Origin: CAVVST01 sp963750995
Lineage (GTDB): Bacteria > Acidobacteriota > Vicinamibacteria > Vicinamibacterales > UBA2999
DNA: 64,000 bases
Direction of reading: 5' to 3'
Assembly (NCBI GenBank): GCA_963750995.1
Contig: CAVVST010000004.1
Location: forward strand, 310,001 to 374,000
In this document: positions 9,748-18,924 of the stretch, one piece after another
How positions within the stretch are numbered: position 1 is the stretch's first letter
How the letters are laid out: every line of letters starts with the position of its first letter
Translations under genes and position numbers: made by a program
Notes under the pieces: model-generated
The model's database searches: none
The model's input: the letters and a program-made list of their open reading frames with translations, nothing else
Told to the model about the DNA's origin: nothing

Positions 9748-9774
9748 ACCATGAAACCGGCACAAAATAGGTAG

Positions 9775-11064
9775 GTGGAGCTCGACGATATCCTGGTCAT
9801 TCTGCTTGCCGGCGGGGCGGGCGAACGTCTCTACCCGTTGACCAAAGAACGGGCGAAGCCGGCGGTCTATTTCGGCGGACCTTACCGAATCATCGACTTC
9901 ACGCTGAGCAACTGCATCAATTCCGGGCTGCGCCATATCTACATAGCCACGCAGTACAAGTCGCTCTCGCTCAACCGTCACATCCGGATGGGCTGGAACG
10001 TGGTGTCAGAAGAGCTTGGCGAGTTCATCGAGATCCTGCCACCGCAAAAACGGGTCGGTGAGCACTGGTACCTCGGCACGGCCGACGCGGTGTTCCAGAA
10101 TCTGTATTCCATCGCGCAGGAATCGCCCAGCCACATCATCGTGCTCTCAGGCGATCACGTGTACAAGATGGACTACGCGAAGATGCTGCGGTTCCACGTC
10201 GAACGGAACGCGGATGCGACGCTGGCCAGCCTCGAGGTCCCGCTCGCGGAGGCCTCACGGTTCGGGATCGTGTCGATCGATGACAACGACCGCGTCACCG
10301 GCTTTCAGGAAAAACCGGCGCGGCCGACGCCGATGCCGGGATCAATCGACACCGCGCTCGGCTCGATGGGCATTTACATCTTCAAAGCCGATGTGCTCGT
10401 GCGCGCCCTCGAAGAAGACGCCGGCAAGCCGGACAGCAACCACGACTTCGGCAAGAACATCATCCCGTCGCTGATTCAGACCACGCCGGTGTTCAGCTAC
10501 AGGTTCTACGACGAGAACAAGAAGGCCGCGAAGTACTGGCGCGACATTGGCACGCTCGACGCCTACTTCGAAGCGAGCATGGACCTCTGCCAGGTGAACC
10601 CGGAATTCAACCTGTACGATCCGGAGTGGCCGCTGCGCACCTACCAGCCGCAGGCGCCGCCGGCCAAGTTCGTCTTCGCAGAGCAGGGACGCCGCTGCGG
10701 CCAGGCGCTCGATTCAGTGATCTCGGGCGGCTGCATTGTGTCGGGAAGCCAGATCACGGGCAGCATCCTGTGTCCGAACGTGCGCGTCCACAGCTTCTGC
10801 CAGATCGAGCAGTCGATCCTGATGCCGGGCGTGCGCGTCGGCCGGCACGCCCGGCTGAAGCGCGTCATCGTCGATCGCGACGTCCTGATTCCGCGCGGCG
10901 CCCTCATCGGCTTCAACGGCGAAGAGGATCGCCGCCGGCACATCGTCACCGAAGGCGGCGTGGTCGTGGTCACGGCCGACGACGAGCCGCTGATCGGACC
11001 AATCAGTGAAGAGGCGCTCCGCGCTGAAGCGGACGCCGATAGAGGGAGTCCGGCAGAGGCATGA
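9775..11064 (+). CDS. glgC: Glucose-1-phosphate adenylyltransferase
   Basis: A 429-residue enzyme making ADP-glucose from ATP and glucose-1-phosphate, the first committed step of bacterial glycogen synthesis. The N-terminal nucleotidyltransferase signature LAGGAGERLYPLTKERAKPA is complete. Further conserved blocks are GTADAVFQNL, LSGDHVYKMDY and YWRDIGTLDAYFEA. The left-handed beta-helix domain that normally carries allosteric contacts follows, with SGGCIVSGSQITGSIL and IVDRDVLIPRG. The length is normal for the family. The start is GTG. The last four bases (ATGA) overlap the enolase start, so sugar storage and lower glycolysis are translationally coupled here. Other glycogen genes are not adjacent; malQ lies near 48 kb. 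Confidence 0.96.
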   Translation: MELDDILVILLAGGAGERLYPLTKERAKPAVYFGGPYRIIDFTLSNCINSGLRHIYIATQYKSLSLNRHIRMGWNVVSEELGEFIEILPPQKRVGEHWYLGTADAVFQNLYSIAQESPSHIIVLSGDHVYKMDYAKMLRFHVERNADATLASLEVPLAEASRFGIVSIDDNDRVTGFQEKPARPTPMPGSIDTALGSMGIYIFKADVLVRALEEDAGKPDSNHDFGKNIIPSLIQTTPVFSYRFYDENKKAAKYWRDIGTLDAYFEASMDLCQVNPEFNLYDPEWPLRTYQPQAPPAKFVFAEQGRRCGQALDSVISGGCIVSGSQITGSILCPNVRVHSFCQIEQSILMPGVRVGRHARLKRVIVDRDVLIPRGALIGFNGEEDRRRHIVTEGGVVVVTADDEPLIGPISEEALRAEADADRGSPAEA

Positions 11065-12377
11065 ACATCACCCGCATTCACGGCCGCGAGATCCTTGATT
11101 CACGCGGCAACCCAACTATTGAAGTCGACGTCTGGGCGGGCGACGCCTTCGGGCGCGCGGCGGTACCCTCTGGAGCATCCACCGGCGAGCGCGAGGCGCT
11201 GGAATTGCGCGACGGCGACAAGCGCCGCTACTTCGGCAAGGGCGTGCTCAAAGCGGTGGCCAACGTGAACGGCGAGATCGCGGCTGCGCTCACCGGTCGG
11301 CCGCTGGATCAGCGGGCGATCGACGCGCGGCTGATCGAGCTGGACGGCACCCCGACAAAGAGCCGACTCGGGGCCAACGCGCTGCTGGGGGTGTCGATGG
11401 CGGCGGCCCGGGCGGCCGCTGTGGCGGCCCGGCAGCCGTTGTACGCGCACCTCGCTCACTTGAGCGGCGCGGGCGACGAGGACGACCAGTTCCTGCTGCC
11501 AGTGCCGATGATGAACATCCTGAACGGCGGCGCGCATGCCGACAGCAGCGTCGACTTCCAGGAATTCATGGTCATGCCGGTGGGCATGCCCACCTTCGCG
11601 GAGGCGCTCAGGGCGGGCACCGAGATATTTCACACGCTCCGCGGAATCCTCAAGCAGAAGGGGCATTCGACTGGCGTCGGCGACGAGGGCGGTTTCGCGC
11701 CGAACCTGAAATCAAACCGCGAGGCGCTCGACATCGTCCTCGAGGCGATTGGCCAGGCAGGGCTGCGCGCCGGCCAGGACGTATTGCTGGCGCTCGACGT
11801 CGCGTCGAGCGAGCTGTGGGACGGCGGCCGCTACGTGTTCAAGAAGTCGGGCGAACCGGCGCGAACATCCGAGCAGATGGTCGAGATGTACGCCGAATGG
11901 GTCCGCCAGTATCCGATCGTATCGATTGAAGACGGGGTGGCGGAAAGCGACTGGGAAGGCTGGACACTGCTGACACGGGAGCTCGGGCTCCAGGTGCAGC
12001 TCGTGGGTGACGATGTGTTCGTCACCAATCCCGCGATCCTGAAGAGAGGCATCGCAGAAGGCGTCGGCAACGCGCTGCTCGTCAAACTGAATCAGATCGG
12101 GACCGTATCGGAAACGCTCGACGCCATACGGATGGCCCGTCACGCCAATTACGCGACGATCATTTCCCACCGCTCGGGCGAGACGGAAGACAGCACGATC
12201 GCCGACCTGGCCGTCGGCACCTCAGCCGGTCAGATCAAAACCGGCTCTGCCAGCCGCAGCGACCGCACCGCCAAGTACAATCAACTGCTGCGGATCGAAG
12301 AGGAGCTCGGCGCACGCGGCGTCTTCGCCGGCGCGTCGGCGATTCCGCAGCTGGCGATTCGCCAGCCGGTGAAATAG
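11061..12377 (+). CDS. eno: Enolase
   Basis: A 438-residue enolase, converting 2-phosphoglycerate to phosphoenolpyruvate in the cytoplasm. Family landmarks are all present: the N-terminal ITRIHGREILDSRGNPT, the loop AVPSGASTGEREALELRD, VGDEGGFAPNL, the metal-binding VSIEDGVAESDWEGW and the C-terminal signature SHRSGETEDSTIADLAVG. The ATG overlaps the glgC stop codon, and gpmA follows after 26 bases. The three genes look like one transcript ending at the hairpin at 13168. gpmA makes the substrate of enolase, so the last two genes form consecutive steps. Confidence 0.97.
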   Translation: MNITRIHGREILDSRGNPTIEVDVWAGDAFGRAAVPSGASTGEREALELRDGDKRRYFGKGVLKAVANVNGEIAAALTGRPLDQRAIDARLIELDGTPTKSRLGANALLGVSMAAARAAAVAARQPLYAHLAHLSGAGDEDDQFLLPVPMMNILNGGAHADSSVDFQEFMVMPVGMPTFAEALRAGTEIFHTLRGILKQKGHSTGVGDEGGFAPNLKSNREALDIVLEAIGQAGLRAGQDVLLALDVASSELWDGGRYVFKKSGEPARTSEQMVEMYAEWVRQYPIVSIEDGVAESDWEGWTLLTRELGLQVQLVGDDVFVTNPAILKRGIAEGVGNALLVKLNQIGTVSETLDAIRMARHANYATIISHRSGETEDSTIADLAVGTSAGQIKTGSASRSDRTAKYNQLLRIEEELGARGVFAGASAIPQLAIRQPVK

Positions 12378-12403
12378 CGTCTGTAGATTCGCTGACTCTG
12401 CCT

Positions 12404-13150
12404 ATGCTGAGACTCGTTCTTCTTCGCCACGGCGAGAGCACGTGGAACCGCGAAAATCGGTTCACCGGCTGGACCGACGTCGATCTGACCGACAAGGGGC
12501 GCGAAGAAGCGCGTGAAGCCGGACGGCTGATGGCGGCCGAAAAATTCGAGTTCGACCTCGCCTACACGTCGGTGTTGAAGCGGGCCATTCGCACCCTGTG
12601 GATTGCGCGCGACGAGATGGACCTCCTCTGGATCCCCGTTTTCAAATCGTGGCGGCTGAACGAGCGGCACTACGGCGCACTCCAGGGGCTGAACAAGGCC
12701 GAAACGGCGGCGCTGCATGGCGAAGACCAGGTCAAGATCTGGCGGCGGAGTTACGACATTCCACCCCCCTCGCTCACGTCCGACGATCCGCGTCATCCGT
12801 CGCACGAGCGCCGGTACAGCGACCTCTCGTCCGCCGAACTGCCGCTCACCGAATCACTGAAGGACACGGTGGCGCGCTTTCTCCCCTACTGGCACGAGAC
12901 GATTGCGCCCGAGATTCGCGCGGGCCGCAAGGTCCTCATTGCCGCACACGGCAACAGCCTTCGCGCGCTGGTGAAATACCTCGACGACGTCCCCGACGAA
13001 GAGATCGTCGAACTCAACATCCCGACCGGCATTCCGCTCGTCTATCTGCTCAACGACGACCTGCAGCCGCTGCAGAAGTTCTACCTGGGAGACCCGGAAG
13101 CGGCGAAAGCCGCTGCCGCGGCGGTGGCGAACCAGGGAAGGAAAACCTAG
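12404..13150 (+). CDS. gpmA: 2,3-bisphosphoglycerate-dependent phosphoglycerate mutase
   Basis: A 248-residue mutase interconverting 3- and 2-phosphoglycerate through a phosphohistidine. The catalytic motif LRHGESTWNRENRFTGW lies at the N-terminus. The conserved TSVLKRAIRT, LNERHYGALQGLNK and the second histidine in AAHGNSLRALVKYL are also present. Length and motifs match the cofactor-dependent GpmA type, not the GpmI type. It follows enolase directly and probably shares its transcript. The C-terminus is alanine-rich and not distinctive. Confidence 0.96.
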   Translation: MLRLVLLRHGESTWNRENRFTGWTDVDLTDKGREEAREAGRLMAAEKFEFDLAYTSVLKRAIRTLWIARDEMDLLWIPVFKSWRLNERHYGALQGLNKAETAALHGEDQVKIWRRSYDIPPPSLTSDDPRHPSHERRYSDLSSAELPLTESLKDTVARFLPYWHETIAPEIRAGRKVLIAAHGNSLRALVKYLDDVPDEEIVELNIPTGIPLVYLLNDDLQPLQKFYLGDPEAAKAAAAAVANQGRKT

Positions 13151-13167
13151 AGCCCCGTACGTGGAAC

Positions 13168-13191
13168 GGGCCGACTATTTTCAGTCGGCCC
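13168..13191 (+). terminator. Hairpin after gpmA, probable terminator
   Basis: A perfect 9-bp stem (gggccgact with agtcggccc) and a six-base loop lie 17 bases past the gpmA stop. No T-run follows, so intrinsic termination is likely but not certain. Confidence 0.55.
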
Positions 13192-13229
13192 GAACCCCGA
13201 ACACGAATCAGGAACAGGGAATAGCGGCG

Positions 13230-13532
13230 CTATTCCACCGTCTCTTTCGCCTCGTCCGCACCGATGCGCAGCGACCGGAGGAACCGTCGGTCGTTGGTGG
13301 TGAGGTCGAAGGACCGCCGCGCAGGCAGCAGCCGCGCAGGCGTCGTGATTTTTGTGACTGCACTTCCGCTGGTTCGGTTCACGAAGCCGACAACGGCCTC
13401 GAGCGTCACGCGCATGTCGAAACCGGCCTCCCGGGCCTTGGCTCGGCAGGCTTCCACTTGGGGATTCTCGGCAACGGCAGCGGCGATCGCGTCGGCCAGC
13501 TCTTTCGCGAACCGGTTCACGACGTCATCCAT
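13230..13532 (-). CDS. Small hypothetical protein
   Basis: A 100-residue protein that I do not recognise. It begins MDDVVNRFAKELADAIAAAVAEN, a predicted amphipathic helix, followed by a Cys-containing helix and a basic C-terminal half. No signal peptide, membrane helix or metal motif is visible. It converges with gpmA (the gpmA hairpin lies between them) and diverges from the methylmalonyl-CoA mutase gene. Coding is supported by a bias different from the random shadow frames and by start and stop codons that fit the gap, but the evidence is modest. A strong hairpin lies about 45 bases upstream of its start. Confidence 0.5.
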   Translation of the reverse strand: MDDVVNRFAKELADAIAAAVAENPQVEACRAKAREAGFDMRVTLEAVVGFVNRTSGSAVTKITTPARLLPARRSFDLTTNDRRFLRSLRIGADEAKETVE

Positions 13533-13577
13533 TCCAGTTCCTCCTCACCCGCCGCCGGGCCGGGATCCGGGGCGTTT

Positions 13578-13621
13578 CCCGATCCGAACCTGCCCGGCCG
13601 GGGAGACCGGCAGGGATCGGG
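13578..13621. repeat. Long interrupted inverted repeat in the 13533-13819 gap
   Basis: The outer arms cccgatcc (13578-13585) and ggatcggg (13614-13621) enclose the inner arms cctgcc (13589-13594) and ggcagg (13609-13614), sharing one base. The structure sits between two divergent genes in a gap of about 290 bases that otherwise shows no gene. It could be a structured leader of the small minus-strand gene, or a REP-like element. Confidence 0.45.
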
Positions 13622-13819
13622 CGCCAAAGGTTTCAAATACAGGGGTTTAGCCTTCCCAAGAAGACTGTCGGCATTGTAGAGGCACGACTGTAAGGTGTCA
13701 ACAAACCGGCGGGTTTTTGGCCAATTTTCGGCGGTGCACACAGCAGATGACCTGCCTGCTTTGAAGGGGGGCAAGACGCCATGCGCTGGGCTCCGGCGCT
13801 AGTAAAATCCTCGGCGTCG

Positions 13820-15388
13820 ATGTCCACGCGCCCCGAGACACGGACCTTCGCGGCGCCGGACGACCTCACCCACACGGATTCCGAAAACGACATCGGCGTC
13901 CCCGGCGCGTTCCCTTTCACACGCGGCGTCCAGCCGGACATGTATCGCGGTCGTCCCTGGACGATGCGGCAGTACGCGGGCTTCGCCACCGCCTCGGAAT
14001 CCAACGAGCGCTTTCGGTATCTGCTCGATCACGGCGTCACCGGTCTGAGCGTCGCGTTCGACCTGCCGACCCAGATCGGCTACGACTCGGATCATCCGCT
14101 GGCGGCGGGCGAAGTAGGGCGCGTCGGCGTGGCAATCGACACGATCGAGGACATGGAGGCGCTGTTCACAGGGATTTCCCTCGATCGTGTGTCCACGTCG
14201 ATGACGATCAATGCCACCGCGATCATCCTGCTGGCGCTCTACGCCGGAGTGGCGCGGCGGCAGGGTCTGCCGCTGCAGGCACTGGCCGGTACGCTGCAGA
14301 ACGACATCCTCAAGGAATACGTCGCCCGCGGCACCTACATCTATCCGCCGCGCCCTTCCCTTCGCATCGTCACCGACGTGATGGCCTTCTGTGCGCGCGA
14401 AATGCCGATGTGGAACACCATCTCCATCAGCGGCTACCACATTCGCGAAGCCGGTTCGACGGCGGCCCAGGAAGTCGCGTTCACGCTCGGGCACGGCACG
14501 GCCTACGTGCAGGCGGCGATCGACGCGGGCCTCGACGTCAACGCGTTCGGCCAGCGGCTATCGTTTTTCTTCAACGCCCACAACACGTTTCTCGAGGAGA
14601 TCGCGAAATTTCGCGCCGCCCGCCGGATGTGGGCACGGATCATGCGCGACCAGTTCGGCGCCACGAATCCGCGGGCGCAGCAGCTTCGCTTCCATTCACA
14701 GACCGCCGGCAGCACGCTGACTGCCAATCAGCCCGATAACAACATCGTGCGGGTCGCGCTTCAGGCCCTCGCCGCCGTGCTTGGCGGCACGCAGTCGTTG
14801 CACTGCAACGGCCGCGATGAGGCGCTCGGTCTTCCCACCGAAGACAGCGCGACCATCGCGCTGCGGACGCAGCAGATTCTTCTGTATGAAACGGGGGTCG
14901 CAAATACGGTTGACCCGACCGGGGGTTCGTATACCGTGGAGATGTTGACCAACCGGATCGAGCACGAGGCGCGGGCGCTCATCGACCGTATCCACGGCGC
15001 CGGCGGCGTGCTCGCGGCGGTCGAAAGTGGATATATCCAGCAGCAGATCCAGGAAGCCGCCTACGCCACGCAGCAGGCGATTGACGGCGGCGACATGGTG
15101 GTCGTCGGCGTGAACCGGTTCGTGCCCGAGGACGACGAGCAAGCCCCCAAGATCGAACCATTTCGCATCGATCCCGAGATCGAACGCGGGCAAATCGAGC
15201 GGGTCAGGGCGGTGCGAGCCAGCCGCAGCCGCGACGCATGGACGACGGCGCTGGCGCAGGTTGAAACGGCGGCGCAGGACGGGTCGAACCTCGTCCCGAC
15301 GATCATCGCCGCGGTCGAGGCCCGCGCCACGCTCGGCGAGATTGCAGACGCGATGCGGCGAGTCTTCGGCGAGCACCAGGAGACATGA
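13820..15388 (+). CDS. Methylmalonyl-CoA mutase, catalytic (large) chain without B12 domain
   Basis: From the ATG at 13820 this is a 522-residue acyl-CoA mutase chain with the TIM-barrel substrate domain only. The frame is open from 13781, but those codons look spurious. Conserved blocks include GVPGAFPFTRGVQP, MRQYAGFATASESNERF, SVAFDLPTQIGYDSDHP, SISGYHIREAGS and LHCNGRDEALGLPTEDS. The C-terminal cobalamin-binding domain (DxHxxG) is absent, so a separate B12-binding subunit must be encoded elsewhere. In RQYAGF, Tyr occupies the position where isobutyryl-CoA mutases usually have Phe, which favours methylmalonyl-CoA. It would interconvert methylmalonyl- and succinyl-CoA. Its stop overlaps the next ABC ATPase start (ATGA), an unexpected coupling. 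Confidence 0.9.
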   Translation: MSTRPETRTFAAPDDLTHTDSENDIGVPGAFPFTRGVQPDMYRGRPWTMRQYAGFATASESNERFRYLLDHGVTGLSVAFDLPTQIGYDSDHPLAAGEVGRVGVAIDTIEDMEALFTGISLDRVSTSMTINATAIILLALYAGVARRQGLPLQALAGTLQNDILKEYVARGTYIYPPRPSLRIVTDVMAFCAREMPMWNTISISGYHIREAGSTAAQEVAFTLGHGTAYVQAAIDAGLDVNAFGQRLSFFFNAHNTFLEEIAKFRAARRMWARIMRDQFGATNPRAQQLRFHSQTAGSTLTANQPDNNIVRVALQALAAVLGGTQSLHCNGRDEALGLPTEDSATIALRTQQILLYETGVANTVDPTGGSYTVEMLTNRIEHEARALIDRIHGAGGVLAAVESGYIQQQIQEAAYATQQAIDGGDMVVVGVNRFVPEDDEQAPKIEPFRIDPEIERGQIERVRAVRASRSRDAWTTALAQVETAAQDGSNLVPTIIAAVEARATLGEIADAMRRVFGEHQET

Positions 15389-16251
15389 CGCCGCTACTCG
15401 ACGTCCAGCATCTCACCGTGGTCTTCGAGGGTGCATCGCGCGTGACCGCGGTGGACGATGTGAGTTTTCAGATCGCACCCGGCGAAACGCTGGGGTTAGT
15501 CGGCGAATCGGGCAGCGGCAAGTCGGTGACCGCGTTCTCCATCCTGCGCCTGCTGCAGCCCCCCGGGCGCATCACCGGCGGTCGGATTCTGTTCGAAGAA
15601 CGCGACTTGCTGGCGTTGCCCGAACGCGAGATGCGCGAGGTGCGTGGGGCGCGCATTTCCCTGATCTTCCAGGAGCCGATGACGGCGCTCAACCCGGTGA
15701 TGCGCGTCGGCGACCAGATCGCCGAGGCTCTCACGGTGCACGGTCAGGCTTCGACGAACGAAGCGCGCGATCGGGCGGTCGGTTTGCTCGACGCCGTTCA
15801 CATTCCCGATGCCGCGCGCCGGGTTCGCGACTACCCGCATCAACTCTCCGGAGGCATGCGGCAGCGCGTCATGATCGCAATCGCGCTCGCCTGTCACCCG
15901 GCGCTGGTGATCGCCGACGAGCCGACGACCGCGCTCGACGTGACGATCCAGGCACAGGTACTCGACCTGCTACGCGAACTGCGCGGCCAGTACAACCTGT
16001 CACTCCTGCTCATCACCCATGATTTCGGCGTCATCGCCGAGATGGCCGACCGTGTCGCCGTCATGTACCGCGGCGCGATTGTCGAACAGGCCCCGGTCCG
16101 CCAGATCCTGCGCGCGCCCACTCACGAATACACTCGCGGTCTGCTCGCCGCCGTCCCTGGCTTGGGCGGACCTCAAGGTCCGCCTCTACGAACTGACTCC
16201 CCCAAACCGGACCGCCGTAGCGGCGGACCTTCAGGTCCGACGGTTACCTGA
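15385..16251 (+). CDS. Oligopeptide/dipeptide-type ABC transporter ATPase (OppD/DppD-like)
   Basis: A 288-residue ATP-binding subunit. Walker A is GESGSGKS, the signature is LSGGMRQR and Walker B is LVIADEPTTALD; the H-loop lies in LLITHDFGVIAEMADR. The C-terminal region (REYTRGLLAAVPG-like) is typical of OppD/DppD, which powers peptide or nickel uptake with an OppF/DppF partner. Translation is coupled at both ends: ATGA with the mutase and TGATG with the OppF-like gene. The last 30 or so codons are built from two REP-like palindromes (16165-16239), so the C-terminus is an added low-complexity tail. No permease or binding protein is nearby, which is odd for this family. Confidence 0.92.
   Translation: MTPLLDVQHLTVVFEGASRVTAVDDVSFQIAPGETLGLVGESGSGKSVTAFSILRLLQPPGRITGGRILFEERDLLALPEREMREVRGARISLIFQEPMTALNPVMRVGDQIAEALTVHGQASTNEARDRAVGLLDAVHIPDAARRVRDYPHQLSGGMRQRVMIAIALACHPALVIADEPTTALDVTIQAQVLDLLRELRGQYNLSLLLITHDFGVIAEMADRVAVMYRGAIVEQAPVRQILRAPTHEYTRGLLAAVPGLGGPQGPPLRTDSPKPDRRSGGPSGPTVT
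16165..16239. repeat. Pair of REP-like palindromes inside the 3' end of the OppD-like gene
   Basis: Arms ggcggacct (16165-16173) and aggtccgcc (16176-16184) have a two-base loop. A second unit, cggacct (16224-16230) and aggtccg (16233-16239), also has a two-base loop. A third hairpin, ccgccg/cggcgg (16212-16226), overlaps the second. The core resembles palindromes at 18478 and 31907. Confidence 0.65.
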
Positions 16252-17132
16252 TGGCACCGCTCCTCGAAGTCCGTCACCTCGTCAAACACTTCGTCCGCAA
16301 GCACGGACTGTGGCGGCCGCCGGCTGTCGTCAAGGCGGTCGACGATGTGAGTTTCTCGGTGGAAGAAGGCGAGATGTTCGGCCTGGTCGGCGAGTCGGGC
16401 AGCGGCAAGAGCACGACGGGGCGGTGCATCCTCAGGCTGGTGGAGCCCACGTCAGGCGACGTGTTCTTTCGCGGCGACAACGTGCTGCAGTTTTCGAAGG
16501 CACGGATGCGGCAGGCGCGGCGGGACATGCAGATCGTGTTTCAGGATCCGTATTCCTCGCTCAATCCCCGTATGAAGGCCGGTGACATCGTCGAAGAACC
16601 GTTGATCATCCACAGGCTTGGGACTAAGCAGGAACGGCGCGCGCGCGTCGCCGAGCTGTTCACGCTCGTCGGCCTCGATCCCGGGCACCTGGCACGGTAT
16701 CCCCACCAGTTCAGCGGCGGCCAGCGTCAGCGAATCGGTATCGCGCGTGCACTCGCGTTGAATCCAGCGCTCGTCATTGCCGACGAAGCGGTCTCCGCCC
16801 TCGATGTCTCCATCCAGGCACAGGTCGTTCGTCTGATGCTGGAGCTGAAGGAACGGCTGAAGCTGACGTATCTGTTCATCGCCCACGACCTGCGCCTGGT
16901 CGAACACATCTGCAGCCGCGTTGCGGTCATGTATCTTGGCCGGATTGTCGAGCTCGGCCAGACGCAGGCGTTGTTCGCACATCCGACACACCCGTACACG
17001 CGCGCGCTGCTCAGCGCCGTTCCGGTCCTCGATCCGGACACGCCGCGCCGGCGCATCACGCTCGACCCCTCATCCTTCAATCGCGAGGCGCCCTTGAAGC
17101 AGGTCGGCGACGCGCACTGGGCGTCCGTGTAA
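16251..17132 (+). CDS. Oligopeptide/dipeptide-type ABC transporter ATPase (OppF/DppF-like)
   Basis: A 293-residue partner ATPase. Walker A is GESGSGKST, the Q-loop lies in IVFQDPYSSLNPRM, the signature is FSGGQRQR and Walker B is LVIADEAVSALD. The C-terminal block HPYTRALLSAVPVLDPD belongs to the oligopeptide ABC family. It should form a heterodimer with the preceding subunit and energise a peptide or small-metabolite importer whose membrane subunits are not in this window. Its ATG overlaps the previous stop by one base. The strict coupling of both ATPases to the mutase gene is unexplained. Confidence 0.93.
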   Translation: MAPLLEVRHLVKHFVRKHGLWRPPAVVKAVDDVSFSVEEGEMFGLVGESGSGKSTTGRCILRLVEPTSGDVFFRGDNVLQFSKARMRQARRDMQIVFQDPYSSLNPRMKAGDIVEEPLIIHRLGTKQERRARVAELFTLVGLDPGHLARYPHQFSGGQRQRIGIARALALNPALVIADEAVSALDVSIQAQVVRLMLELKERLKLTYLFIAHDLRLVEHICSRVAVMYLGRIVELGQTQALFAHPTHPYTRALLSAVPVLDPDTPRRRITLDPSSFNREAPLKQVGDAHWASV

Positions 17133-17144
17133 CACTCGACGCTA

Positions 17145-18924
17145 TTGAGTCCTGTAATCAGCCGAACCTATCGGGTGATCGTGATCGCGCTCCTCTTCTG
17201 GGCGCTCGCAGGCGGACTCTATGCAGGACGCCGGGCGGCGTTTGGTGATCGGCCGGCCGCGGTGCACGTGCGATGGGCGCCGTCGGTGGACGCGGGTCAG
17301 CGACAGCAGCTCGAACGTGAGTACAGCCTGAGAGCGCCGCAACTGACAGAGGGGCGTACGTTCGTGTACGCGCTCACCGATGTGTCCGGCGGCAACGTCA
17401 GGGCGCTCGTGCTCGATCCAGCCGTCGAGGATACGCACGAAATCAACCGGACGTCCTACCGGGTGGGTTTCTTTTCGCCCCGCCTGCCATACACCACCGC
17501 GTATCCCTCGATCCCAAACGCACTCGATGCGTTCGCATGGCTGTGTCTCATCCTGGGCGTCGCGTGGACGGCCGTACGCGGCGGCCTGGCGCGCGCCGCC
17601 CGCTGGATCGGAGAACGGATTCCCGACGCGTCGCCTGAGGCGGTTGCGGTGTTCCGGATCGTGTTCGGCATCTGCCTGCTGACCGTCATCCTTCGACGGC
17701 CGGTATCTGCCGCCTGGGCCGCCGATCCGTCCAACGTGATCTCTGGCGTTCAGCGGGGGCTGCTGCAGGTGTTCGCCTCCGCTCCCTGGGCGGTTGACGC
17801 GCTGCCGTGGTGGATCGGCATCTGGAGCGTTCTCTTCATCGCGGGCGCATTCGCGCGGCTCGCCTTCGCCTGCCTGACTGCTGGTGTCCTCGCGTGGGCG
17901 CTGCTCTATACGACGACGACGACGTATCACACCGTCGGTGTGCTGCTGTTGGCGCTTCTGGTCCTGCAGTGGTCACGGTGGAGCGACGCCTGGAGCGTCG
18001 ATGCGTGGCGGCGCCGGCACGTCCAGAAGGCAGCGCCGAAGGAGTACCGGCTACACCATCTGGGTACCGGGTCTTGTCCTGGGCGTCGTTTTCGCCGCCG
18101 CCGCGGTGGCCAAGCTTCGCGACACCGGTGTCGCGTGGATCCTCAACGGCACCGTCAAGTACCACTTTCTGTCGGACTCCGGGCAGGCGATGGTCGACTG
18201 GGGACTGTGGATCGGGCGGCACCATAGGCTTTCGGTGCTGTTGTCGTTTGGCGCGATCGCGATCGAGGCACTCGTGCTCGTCGCCGTCCTGCTCGGCGCC
18301 TATCGATATCGTCTGATTGCAGGAGCCGCGGCGCTCAGTCTGCTCACGGGGTTTGCCCTGCTGCAGGGGCTGTTCTGGCCCGGCTGGTGGCTGCTCCTGC
18401 TGTCGTTCCTCCCGTGGCATCTCATTGGAGGTCCAGGTGCGGTTGAAGCCGGACACTACGTTCGTGAGGGCAGTAGTGTCCGCCTTCAGGCGGACCCGGT
18501 CGAGTCACTTCCGCGCACGCCAGTGTTCGTCGCGATGTCGCTCATCGCGCTGCAGTTCGTCGTCACGCTACTGCGGCTCGAGATCTCGCCGCTGCTCTCG
18601 ACCTACGACATGTACGCGACGACGTATTCGAGCCCCGCGGAATACGAGCAGAAGGCCGGTCAGGCGTATTGGATCGTCGGCGTTGACAGCGAGGCGCAGG
18701 CGCATCGATGCCGCATCACACGCGGCGAGGCCGACGCCTTCGCCGACGCGGCGGCGACCGAGCCCCGGGCCACGGGATCCCTGATGCGCCGCTGCTTCGA
18801 CCCCTCGCTCGACATCCGCAACGTGTCGCTCGAAGCAACGCGGATGCACATCGACTGGGAGCGCTGGGAGCGGCTGGACGAACCGATACGGGTGCCGATT
18901 ACGAGCGCGATCCCACTGGAATGA
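17145..18924 (+). CDS. HTTM-like membrane protein, frame broken near 18047
   Basis: An N-terminal helix, an extracytoplasmic region and then a multi-helix domain (PEAVAVFRIVFGICLLTVILRR onward) resemble the HTTM/vitamin-K-carboxylase-like membrane family. After about 300 codons the frame changes: the continuation (YTIWVPGLVLGVVFAAAAVAKLRD and on to EPIRVPITSAIPLE) is in the next frame. The span is one base over a multiple of three, so a single extra base near 18040-18050 explains the break. Its biochemical role is unknown; gamma-carboxylation is only a family association. The start is uncertain (TTG 17145 or GTG 17175). A REP-like repeat is embedded in frame at 18450-18495. The 3' end overlaps the convergent ABC gene by 26 bases. 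Confidence 0.6.
18450..18495. repeat. REP-like compound palindrome inside the HTTM-like gene
   Basis: Ten-base arms cggacactac (18450-18459) and gtagtgtccg (18473-18482) overlap a second palindrome, gtccgcct (18478-18485) and aggcggac (18488-18495) with a two-base loop. The second has the same design as the units at 16165 and 31907. The repeat is translated as part of the protein (VEAGHYVREGSSVRLQAD). Confidence 0.6.
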
